This document shows, piece by piece, positions 1-8,408 of a stretch of 64,000 nt of DNA. The notes under the pieces are model-generated. The model worked only from the letters and a program-made list of their open reading frames with translations, was not told the DNA's origin and did not search any database. The position numbers and the translations under genes were made by a program. Source of the stretch: Lysobacter sp. Root76 (GTDB lineage: Bacteria; Pseudomonadota; Gammaproteobacteria; Xanthomonadales; Xanthomonadaceae); the NCBI RefSeq assembly GCF_001428685.1, contig NZ_LMIK01000004.1, forward strand, positions 1 to 64,000, given 5' to 3'. Numbering within the stretch: the first letter of the stretch is position 1; each line of letters begins with the position of its first letter.

Positions 1-258
1 TCCGTCCTCGTCACCAAAGTGCCCGAGGGAGCCGCACATCTTACAGCAGATTTCGCGACCGTCAACACCCTGCGAAACCTTTTTTCTTACCGCTTCCCGT
101 CTTCCGTTCAGGCCCTTCGGCCGTCCCGGTGAGCGGGGCGCGCATTGTGCACAGCCAAATCTGAATTGGGAAGGGGGGCGGCGAAAATTTTTTCGACTTG
201 ACCGCCGCGCCGGCCTGCCCGAAGGTCGCCGCACCCTTACGGAACAAGGAAAAACTCG
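1..258. other. Left-edge region without an assigned gene
   Basis: No complete gene is visible here. On the minus strand a frame is open from about position 115 to the window edge and encodes a Cys-containing stretch (CCKMCGSLGHFGDED) near positions 1-45. It could be the start of a gene running out of the window, but it has no convincing ribosome binding site and I cannot assign a family. The DNA just before the next gene is mixed in composition and probably holds its promoter. Low confidence. Confidence 0.2.
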
Positions 259-708
259 ATGTCCACGCTACGTCTGTTGGCCGCCTGCGGCGCCCTGGTC
301 CTGTCCGGTTGCGCCAGCGGCGCCGATTCCTGGGTGGAGCTGGGCGGTCAGCGCTACACCGTCGAGGTCGCCGACGACGACGAAGAGCGCGCGATGGGCC
401 TGATGTTCCGCGAGGAAATGCCCGAGGGCAGCGGCATGATCTTCATCCACGAGCGCCAGGAGCCGCAGTCGTACTGGATGAAGAACACCAAGATCCCGCT
501 GGACATCCTGTATTTCGACGATTCCCGCAAGCTGGTGTCGCAGCAGCGCGACGTGCCGCCGTGCTCGGCCGGCAACCAGTGCCCGCCCTATCCGAGCAAT
601 GCGCCGGCGCGTTATGTGCTGGAACTCAATGCCGGCCAGGCGGCCAAGCTGAAGCTGAACGACGGCGCAGTCCTGACCTTCGGCCCGGGGCTGCCGCCAA
701 AGCCCTGA
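259..708 (+). CDS. DUF192 family lipoprotein
   Basis: A 149-residue protein. It begins with a short hydrophobic segment and a lipobox ending in Cys (LVLSGC, about residue 20), so it is predicted to be lipid-anchored in the envelope. The rest matches the DUF192 fold: an early beta segment (YTVEVADD), then ERAMGLMFREEMP, MIFIHERQE and the hallmark YWMKNTKIPLDILYFD, followed by a Cys pair near residues 100-106. The family's biochemical role is unknown. The start is the ATG behind an AAGGAAAA stretch; a longer overlapping frame on this strand is a shadow. It converges with the rubredoxin gene only 10 bp downstream. Confidence 0.85.
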   Translation: MSTLRLLAACGALVLSGCASGADSWVELGGQRYTVEVADDDEERAMGLMFREEMPEGSGMIFIHERQEPQSYWMKNTKIPLDILYFDDSRKLVSQQRDVPPCSAGNQCPPYPSNAPARYVLELNAGQAAKLKLNDGAVLTFGPGLPPKP

Positions 709-718
709 GGCGGCGGCC

Positions 719-910
719 TCAGACCTCCATCATTTCGAAGTCGTCCTTGGTCACGCCGCAGTCCGGACAGGTCCAGGTGTCGGGCACGTCCTCCCAGCGG
801 GTGCCGGGGGCGATGCCCTCCTCCGGCAGGCCCTTGGCCTCGTCGTAGATGAAGCCGCACACGACGCACATCCAGGTACGGAAGACGGTGACGACGGCGG
901 TCTCGGACAT
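719..910 (-). CDS. Rubredoxin
   Basis: A 63-residue small iron protein for one-electron transfer in the cytoplasm. Two CxxC knuckles ligate the iron: [11 protein letters not shown] near the N-terminus and [12 protein letters not shown] near the C-terminus. The conserved rubredoxin core lies between them ([20 protein letters not shown]). The start chosen is the internal ATG giving MSETAVV, because upstream codons add residues not found in the family. It is divergent from thiE, with about 70 bp between starts. Typical partners (alkane hydroxylase, rubredoxin reductase) are not adjacent, so the electron acceptor is unknown. Confidence 0.93.
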   Translation of the reverse strand: MSETAVVTVFRTWMCVVCGFIYDEAKGLPEEGIAPGTRWEDVPDTWTCPDCGVTKDDFEMMEV

Positions 911-980
911 ATGGGCGGATAATGCGTTTTCTGCGGAACGTACATTGTCCCACTCCAGTCGCGCCCACGGAAGCGCCGTC

Positions 981-1635
981 ATGCATTCATCCTGGCCGCG
1001 CCGCGGCGTTTACGCGATCACTCCCGACGAGAACGACGACGCGCGCCTGCTGGCGCGGGTCGAACAGGTCCTGGCCGCCGGCGCGGTCTGGCTGCAGTAC
1101 CGCAACAAGGCCGGCGACGCCGCGACCCGCGAGCGCCAGGCGCGCGCCCTGCTGCCGCTGTGCCGCCGCCACCGGGTGCCGCTGATCGTCAACGACGACT
1201 GGCGCCTCGCCGCGGCGATCGGCGCCGACGGCGCCCATCTGGGCGAGGACGACGGCGAGATCGCGGCCGCGCGGCAGGCCCTGGGCGGCGACGCCCTGCT
1301 CGGCGCCTCCTGCTACGACCGCGCCGATCTGGCCCGCGCCGCGGTCGCGGCAGGCGCCGATTACGTCGCTTTCGGCGCGTTTTTCCCCTCCTCGACCAAG
1401 CCCCACGCGCGCCGCGCCGCGCCGCAGTTGCTGAGCGACGCCGCCGCGCTGGCGGTGCCGCGGGTGGCGATCGGCGGCATCACCCCGGACAATGCGCGCG
1501 GCCTGGTCGAGGCCGGCGCCGACTTGCTGGCGGTGATCAGCGGCGTGTTCGACGCGCCCGACCCGGCCGCCGCGACCCGCGCCTACCACGCCTGTTTCGA
1601 CCCCGCTCCCCTTTCCCAAGACCCCGCGCCCGCCC

Positions 1636-1643
<8 letters not shown>
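981..1643 (+). CDS. thiE: Thiamine-phosphate synthase
   Basis: A 220-residue TIM-barrel enzyme that joins hydroxymethylpyrimidine-PP and thiazole phosphate to make thiamine phosphate, releasing PPi. Recognisable family segments are YAITPDE, the pyrimidine-side [36 protein letters not shown] (phosphate/thiazole loop) and [10 protein letters not shown]. The ATG after GCGCCGTC is chosen because the upstream in-frame extension reads back into the rubredoxin promoter. Its last 8 bp overlap hemL, so the two are probably co-transcribed and translationally coupled. thiC lies 35 kb away under its own TPP riboswitch; no riboswitch is visible before thiE. Confidence 0.93.
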
Positions 1644-2919
<1,276 letters not shown>

Positions 2920-2971
2920 TCCGTACCGGATGAGTCGACCGGGCCGCGCACGCGCGGCTCCGGAAACGCGA

Positions 2972-3000
2972 ACGGGCCGACTTGCGTCGGCCCGTTCTGT
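2972..3000 (+). terminator. Intrinsic terminator after hemL
   Basis: A 10-bp perfect stem (acgggccgac / gtcggcccgt) with a TTGC loop is followed by TCTGTTT. It sits between the convergent hemL and argD genes and could serve both. Confidence 0.8.
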
Positions 3001-3113
3001 TTGCATCGCGCAGTTCTAGGTAGACCGGCGCGAACTCGTCTTCGTGAACCAGGCTGATCGGCCGGGTGCGGGCCGCGATCGCGCGAAGACGCGACCGCTC
3101 ACCCGCCGCACGC

Positions 3114-4340
3114 TCAGCGGCCCAGGAAACCGGCCAAGGCAGTGCGCAGGCGCGCCAGGCCTTCGGCGAGGTCGGCGTCGGCGATGTTCAGGGCCGGCAC
3201 GAAACGCAGTACGTCGGGACCGGCCTGCAGCAGCAACAGGCCGTGGTCGATGCAGCGGTCGAGGATCTCGCCGGCCTTGCCGGCATGCTCCGGACGCAGC
3301 TCCGCGCCCAGCATCAGGCCGCGGCCACGGATGTCGGAGAACAGCGAGAACTCGGCATCCAGGGCGCTCAGCGCGGCGCGCAGGGCGGCCGACTGGCGTT
3401 CGACGTTGGCCAGCAGCGCCGGCGACGACAGCTCGCGCAGGGCGGCGCCGGCGACCGCGGCGGCGAGCGGATTGCCGCCGAAGGTGGTGCCGTGGGCGCC
3501 GAACTGCATGCTCTCGCCGGCGCGCGCGCCGACCAGCATGGCGCCGATCGGGAAACCGCTGCCCAGCGCCTTGGCCAGGGTGACCACGTCGGGCACGACT
3601 TCGTAGCCGTGGCAGGCGAACAAGCGGCCGGTGCGGCCCATGCCGCATTGGATCTCGTCCAGGATCAGCAAGGCGTCATGGCGATCGCAGAGCGCGCGCA
3701 GGCCCTGCAGGAATTCCTGCGTCGCCGGCGTCACCCCGCCCTCGCCCTGCACCGGCTCGACCAGCACCGCACAGACGTCGCCGCCGGCCATCGCGGCTTC
3801 GGCCGCGGCCAGGTCGTTGAAGTCGCTGTAGCGGAAGCCCGGCGGCAGCGGCTCGAAACCTTCGTGGTATTTGGGCTGCGCGGTCGCGGTGACCGCGGCC
3901 AGGGTGCGGCCGTGGAAGCTGCCGCGGAAGCTGAGGATCGCGCGGCGCTCGGGCGCGCGACCCTGCGCGGTCGCCCACTTGCGCGCGAGCTTGATCGCGG
4001 CCTCGTTGGCCTCGGCGCCGGAATTGCAGAAGAACACCCGCTCGGCGAAACCCGAGGCCTGGACCAGGGTTTCGGCCAGGCGCAGCGGCGGCTCGCTGAC
4101 GAACACGTTGCTGGTGTGCCAGAGCTTGCCGGCCTGCTCGGTCAGTGCGGCGATCAGCGCCGGATGGGCGTGGCCGAGCGCGTTGACCGCGATGCCGGCG
4201 CCGAAATCGACGTACTCGCGGCCGTCGCGATCCCAGACCCGCGCGCCCTTGCCGTGATCGAGCACGATCCGGCGCGGACGGTAGACCGGCAGGTAGTAGC
4301 GCTCGGAAAGGGCGAACAGCGATTCGGTCGAGGCGGTCAT
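3114..4340 (-). CDS. argD: Acetylornithine/succinylornithine-type aminotransferase
   Basis: A 408-residue class-III PLP aminotransferase, the ArgD/AstC type that interconverts N-acetylglutamate semialdehyde and N-acetylornithine. Signatures in order: GREYVDFGAGIAVNALGHAHP, FCNSGAEANEAAIKLARKW, SFRGSFHGRTLAA, EPVQGEGGV, ILDEIQCGMGRTG, the PLP lysine in TLAKALGSGFPIG, HGTTFGGNPLA, and RGRGLMLGAEL. The start is MTASTESL; the 14-codon upstream extension is not family-like. Arginine genes are not adjacent, so a catabolic (AstC/SucDAP-like) role cannot be excluded. Confidence 0.88.
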   Translation of the reverse strand: MTASTESLFALSERYYLPVYRPRRIVLDHGKGARVWDRDGREYVDFGAGIAVNALGHAHPALIAALTEQAGKLWHTSNVFVSEPPLRLAETLVQASGFAERVFFCNSGAEANEAAIKLARKWATAQGRAPERRAILSFRGSFHGRTLAAVTATAQPKYHEGFEPLPPGFRYSDFNDLAAAEAAMAGGDVCAVLVEPVQGEGGVTPATQEFLQGLRALCDRHDALLILDEIQCGMGRTGRLFACHGYEVVPDVVTLAKALGSGFPIGAMLVGARAGESMQFGAHGTTFGGNPLAAAVAGAALRELSSPALLANVERQSAALRAALSALDAEFSLFSDIRGRGLMLGAELRPEHAGKAGEILDRCIDHGLLLLQAGPDVLRFVPALNIADADLAEGLARLRTALAGFLGR

Positions 4341-4461
4341 CGGACGCGGAGTCGGTTGGGGAGAATGCGTATTCTCGCCCAAGTCGGCAGCCGGCGCTGG
4401 CCTTCCGGCGCCACGCGGCCACGCGGTCCCCGTGCCGGAGAACCCGTATCGGCCGCTGCGA

Positions 4462-4830
4462 TCAATCGAAGCAGTGCGGCACGAAGCGGCTGCCGTTGCG
4501 GGTCACGCGGTCGTCGTCCTCACGCATGCCCAGGCCGGCGGCGACGTCGCCGACCACCCAGGCCCCGAGCACCACATGGCCGGCGGCGCTGCGGTACAGC
4601 GGCGAATAGGCCTGGTAGACCGTGGCCGGCGCGGCCAGCAACGGCGCGCTTTCGAACACCATCACGCCCTCGCCTTCGCGACCGTGGCGCGGCTTGGCGA
4701 CCAGCGGCCCGTCGATGTCGGCCGGATCGTGCGAGGCCGGCAGCAGGTTGGGATGGTCGGGAAACAGCCGCCACAACAAAGGCAGCAGCGACTTGTTCGA
4801 CAGCAGTAGCCGCGCACCCTGGGGCCGACA
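4462..4830 (-). pseudogene. Truncated glutathionylspermidine synthase (C-terminal fragment)
   Basis: This minus-strand frame encodes only the last 120 or so residues of a glutathionylspermidine synthase-like ATP-grasp protein. Family-like segments are LLSNKSLLPLLW, PNLLPASHD, KPRHGREGEGV, YQAYSPLYR, LGAWVVGDVAAGLGMREDD and the terminal SRFVPHCFD. The usual protein is about 380 residues; its N-terminal two thirds are absent, and the homology stops abruptly near 4820, just before the promoter region of the downstream M20 gene. I read it as a deletion remnant, although a short expressed product is possible. Confidence 0.7.
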
Positions 4831-4918
4831 AGCGCTGCAGGGCACTGTGCGCTGCGTCATGCGGCGAGCCGGTGCCTGCGCGCAGAATCACCGAACCACT
4901 CCGGGGACCCACACGCTC

Positions 4919-6508
4919 ATGACCCAGCCGCGCCGCTCGTCGTTCGCCTGCCTGTTGTCCGCCCTGCTTGTCGTCACGTCCGCCGTCGCCGCAGCGCCCG
5001 ACGCGCCCAAGATCTCGATCACCGAAACCGCCGCGTTCGATGCGGCTTCGGTGCCGGCGTTCAATGGCGACTACGCCGACATCTACACTTACCTCGACCA
5101 ACACCGTGCCGAGAATCTGGCGCAGTTGCAGCGCTGGGTGCGCCAGCCTTCGATCAGCGCCCAGAACAAGGGCATCCAGGAAATGGCGGAGTTGCTGCGC
5201 GCCGATCTGCAGGGCCTGGGCTTCCGCGACACCGCGCTGGTGCCGACCTCCGGCCATCCGGGCGTCTACGGCTATTACGACGCCGGCGCCGAGCACACGC
5301 TGGTCGTCTACATGATGTACGACGTGCAGCCGATCGAGCCCACCGGCTGGAAGGTCGACGCCTTCAAGGGCGAGCTGGTCGACGAGCCCGGTCTGGGCAA
5401 GGTGCTGATGGCACGCGGCGCGACCAATCAGAAGGGCCCGCAGCGCGCCTTCCTCAATGCGCTGGAGGCGATGATCAAGGTGCGCGGCAAGCCGCCGGTG
5501 AACCTGATCGTGCTGGCCGAGGGCGAGGAGGAACTGGGTTCGCCGCACTACCCGGAGATCGTGGCCAAGTACGAGGCGCAGTTGCGCAAGGCCGACGGCG
5601 TGTTCTTCCCGATGAACACCCAGGGCCGCGACGGCAAGGCCGGGATGTTCCTGGGCGTGAAGGGCATCCTGTATTTCGAACTGGAAGCGCGCGGCAACGC
5701 CAAGACCGGCGGTTCGCAGAAGAGCGAGGTCCACGGTTCGATGGCGGCGACGCTGGACTCGCCGACCTGGCGCCTGGTGCAGGCGCTGTCGACCCTGACC
5801 ACGCCCGAGGGCGAGATCGCGGTGCCGGGCTACCGCGATGCGATCCGTCCGCCCAACGCCGAGGAGCAGCGCCTGTACAACGGCCTGATCGGCGAACGCG
5901 AGAAGGACGCGGCCAAGAGCCTGGACGTGCTCGGCGCCACGCGCTGGAAGAACGGCCGCAGCGTGCGCGAGGCGGTGGCGTCGGAGCTGTTCGACACCAC
6001 GCTCAATATCGACGGACTGGTCGCGGGCTACACCGGCGAAGGCGTCAAGACCATCCTGCCGCACCGCGCGGTGGCCAAGATCGATTCGCGGCTGGTGCCG
6101 AACCAGACTCCGGAACAGGCCTTGGCGCTGATCCGCAAGCAGCTCGACGCGCAGGGCTTCGACGACATCGTGGTGCGCCAGCTCTCGGGCTATCCGCCGG
6201 CGCAGACCTCGGTCGACGCGCCCTTGTCGCGTGCGGCGATCGGCACCTACCGCAAGTACGGTTTCACTCCGACCATCGCACCGCGCCTGGCCGGCAGCGC
6301 GCCCTACTACGTGTTCACCCAGACCCTGGGCCTGCCGATGATTTCCGGCGGCCTCGGTCACGGCAGCGGCGCGCACGCGCCCAACGAATACATGGTGGTC
6401 GAACCGCAGGCCGGTTCGAAGATCGCAGGCCTGGCGCAGGCCGAGCGCTTCTATGTCGACCTGATGTACGCGCTGTCGAATGCGCTGAAGCCGGCGGCGA
6501 AGCAGTAA
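4919..6508 (+). CDS. Secreted M20-family peptidase-like protein with altered metal ligands
   Basis: A 529-residue protein with a Sec signal peptide (to about residue 24, ending AVAAAP) and an M20/M28-type peptidase fold. The catalytic glutamates are kept (EGEEELGSP, residues 201-205), as is a late His in GGLGHGSGAH (about 481). The first metal-ligand motif, normally GHxD, reads YMMYDVQP (residues 131-138), putting Met where His is expected. The bridging Asp of the usual GxxDxKG motif reads GATNQKG (Asn170). It may be a divergent metallopeptidase subgroup or a protein with changed metal use. Start at ATG 4919 gives the signal peptide. It is followed by an 11-bp inverted repeat and convergent to the SDR gene. 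Confidence 0.8.
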   Translation: MTQPRRSSFACLLSALLVVTSAVAAAPDAPKISITETAAFDAASVPAFNGDYADIYTYLDQHRAENLAQLQRWVRQPSISAQNKGIQEMAELLRADLQGLGFRDTALVPTSGHPGVYGYYDAGAEHTLVVYMMYDVQPIEPTGWKVDAFKGELVDEPGLGKVLMARGATNQKGPQRAFLNALEAMIKVRGKPPVNLIVLAEGEEELGSPHYPEIVAKYEAQLRKADGVFFPMNTQGRDGKAGMFLGVKGILYFELEARGNAKTGGSQKSEVHGSMAATLDSPTWRLVQALSTLTTPEGEIAVPGYRDAIRPPNAEEQRLYNGLIGEREKDAAKSLDVLGATRWKNGRSVREAVASELFDTTLNIDGLVAGYTGEGVKTILPHRAVAKIDSRLVPNQTPEQALALIRKQLDAQGFDDIVVRQLSGYPPAQTSVDAPLSRAAIGTYRKYGFTPTIAPRLAGSAPYYVFTQTLGLPMISGGLGHGSGAHAPNEYMVVEPQAGSKIAGLAQAERFYVDLMYALSNALKPAAKQ

Positions 6509-6519
6509 GGCGACGGCAC

Positions 6520-6552
6520 GCGGCGGGCGATGCGGTTCGCGTCGCCCGCCGC
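6520..6552. terminator. Hairpin between convergent genes
   Basis: An 11-bp stem (gcggcgggcga / tcgcccgccgc) lies directly after the M20 stop codon. There is no clear T-tract, so termination is inferred from position and stem strength. Confidence 0.5.
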
Positions 6553-6594
6553 AGCCTGCGCCGGCCACACCTCGATGCTGGCGTCCGGCTTCGC

Positions 6595-7440
6595 TCAGCG
6601 CCTGTGCTTGGGCGCGCTGTCGAAATCCAGGAACAGGTCCGGTAGCAGCGGCTGGGTGGGATCGACGGCGTAAGCGGCGAAGTCGGTGATGCCCAGCGCG
6701 AACAGCACGTCGTCGTCGATCAGGAAGTGGCCGTAGTAGCCCTCCGCCGGCCGCACCAGCACCGCGTGTGCGGCGTCGGCGACGATTTCCGGGGTCCTGC
6801 AGCGTTCGGCCTGCACGCCCGGGATCATGTTGATCGCGTCGGTGGCGATCACCGTGCGCGGCCATAGCGCGTTGACCGCGACGCCCTGCGGGCCGAACTC
6901 GGCGGCCAGGCCCAGGGTGACGAAGCTCATGCCCATCTTGGCCAGGGTGTAGCCGGTGTGCGGGGCCCACCACTTCGGATCGGTGCTCAGCGGCGGCGCC
7001 AGGGTCAGGATGTGCGGGTTGGGCGCCTTCAGCAGATGCGGCAGGCAGGCCTGCGCGCACAGGAAGCTGCCGCGGGCGTTGACCTGCTGCATCAGGTCGA
7101 AGCGCTTCATCGGCGTGTCCAGGGTTCCGCGCAGCCAGATCGCGCTGGCGTTGTTGACCAGGATGTCGAGGCCGCCGAACGCATCCACGGTGGCCGCGAC
7201 CGCCGCGCGAACCTCGTCCTCTTCGCGGATGTCGCACTTGAGCGCGAGGGCATGACCGCCGGCGGCTTCGATCTCGGCCGCGACGCTGTGGATGGTGCCG
7301 GGCAGCTTCGGATTGGCGACATCGGACTTGGCCGCGATCGCGATATTGGCGCCGTCGCGCGCGGCGCGCAGCGCGATCGCGCGACCGATGCCGCGCGAGG
7401 CGCCGGTGATGAAAAGGGTCTTGCCGGACAAGCTGCTCAT
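6595..7440 (-). CDS. Short-chain dehydrogenase (HSDL2-like SDR)
   Basis: A 281-residue classical-type SDR. It shows the cofactor-binding TGASRGIGRAIA (residues about 13-24), the CDIREEDEV acidic loop, the NNAS segment (ILVNNASAIW), and the catalytic YxxxK as GYTLAKMGMS. The VNALWPRTVIAT stretch after the active site and the C-terminal part resemble HSDL2/short-chain dehydrogenases that act on lipid-like carbonyls. The SCP2 domain found in animal HSDL2 is absent. The substrate cannot be told. It stands alone; the next gene, also on the minus strand, ends 180 bp upstream of its start. Confidence 0.85.
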   Translation of the reverse strand: MSSLSGKTLFITGASRGIGRAIALRAARDGANIAIAAKSDVANPKLPGTIHSVAAEIEAAGGHALALKCDIREEDEVRAAVAATVDAFGGLDILVNNASAIWLRGTLDTPMKRFDLMQQVNARGSFLCAQACLPHLLKAPNPHILTLAPPLSTDPKWWAPHTGYTLAKMGMSFVTLGLAAEFGPQGVAVNALWPRTVIATDAINMIPGVQAERCRTPEIVADAAHAVLVRPAEGYYGHFLIDDDVLFALGITDFAAYAVDPTQPLLPDLFLDFDSAPKHRR

Positions 7441-7619
7441 GAGAACTCCTTGAGAGACCGCCGGCGACCAGCGCGCGGCGATCCCTGCATCGTGGGTGGC
7501 GTCGTTCGTGGGCGCGGGCGCCCGCCTATGCCATCGATCCTAGCCGAGGCGCCGCTCCATGCGCTGCTGGCCCATCCAGGTACGGACGCGCTTGCGAACC
7601 GGCTCAGGGCCCGGCCGGC

Positions 7620-8276
7620 TCAGGGCTTGGGTCCCTGCCCTTCATTGTCTTCCCAATGCAGGATACGCCGCGTCACGAAGCGGTACACCGGCTTGCCGGT
7701 CGCGAACCAGGCCTCGCGCAGCCACGAATGCCGCTGCAGCAGGCGCCGCTCGACCGGGGTCAGCGCCTGCGGGCAATAGGTGCGCTTGTGCTTGAGCAGA
7801 TGGCGCAGGTCCTCGCGCGCCAGCAGGCGCATCCAGCGCGAGCGCGGGCGGCCGCGCACGGCGAGCTGGAAGTCGATCACCGCCGGGGCGCCGTCGGCCA
7901 GGACCAGCCAGTTGGCTTCCTTGGCCAGGTCGTTGTGGGCGATGCCGCAGCGATGCAGTTGCTGCAGCAAACGACGCGCGCGCCGGAAATAGCCGAGGTC
8001 GCCGCGCGGCGGGCGCTGGTACATGGCGGCGCCGTCGAGATAGCTGCGGTCGAGCCGGCGCCCGTCCCAGCGCAGCAGTTGCGGCGCCGCCAGGCCGCTC
8101 ACGCAGCGCAGGGCCTGGGCCTCGCGCCGCGCCAGCCACCACGCCGGCAGGCGCAGCCACAGCGGCACGTGGGCGAGGTCGCGACGCACGAACAGGCCGT
8201 CGCCGTCGCGCATCAGCGCGATGCGGCCGAAGCTGTCGGCCTTGAGCGCGGCGACTTCGATGGCGTCGGTGGTCAT
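7620..8276 (-). CDS. Protein-kinase-fold protein (LPS kinase/RIO-like)
   Basis: A 218-residue compact kinase-fold protein. The catalytic loop reads HRCGIAHNDLAKEANWL (H-x-D-x4-N layout) and the metal-binding DFG position reads DFQLA, as is common in lipopolysaccharide-kinase and RIO-like families. The N-terminal lobe is short (FVRRDLAHVPLW). The C-terminus is basic and Trp-rich, consistent with peripheral membrane association. I infer phosphorylation of a lipid or sugar substrate rather than protein. Its start is divergent from the DedA/PAP2 fusion, separated by 132 bp. Confidence 0.75.
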   Translation of the reverse strand: MTTDAIEVAALKADSFGRIALMRDGDGLFVRRDLAHVPLWLRLPAWWLARREAQALRCVSGLAAPQLLRWDGRRLDRSYLDGAAMYQRPPRGDLGYFRRARRLLQQLHRCGIAHNDLAKEANWLVLADGAPAVIDFQLAVRGRPRSRWMRLLAREDLRHLLKHKRTYCPQALTPVERRLLQRHSWLREAWFATGKPVYRFVTRRILHWEDNEGQGPKP

Positions 8277-8408
8277 GTACGCAGTGTACGTTCGGGGCCG
8301 TGGCTTGGGGATTCGGCTTGGAGATGCGGTGCGCGCGCCGCGCTTGAATTCGACGCTCCACCGCCCCCACTCCCTAATCCTGTCTTCCGCGCTGCCTATA
8401 ATCGACCG

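Noticed and set aside
3000-3113. Minus-strand frame RTRPISLVHEDEFAPVYLELRD between hemL and argD.
   Set aside because: It reads like coding sequence but has no start, no stop in context and runs into hemL antisense; probably chance.
3066-4922. Long plus-strand frame opposite argD and the glutathionylspermidine synthase fragment.
   Set aside because: Low-complexity Arg/Ala/Gln content and no family match; argD on the other strand is certain.
7656-8408. Upstream in-frame extension of the DedA fusion gene.
   Set aside because: It is antisense to the kinase-fold gene and is not part of the DedA family; ATG 8409 gives the domain start.
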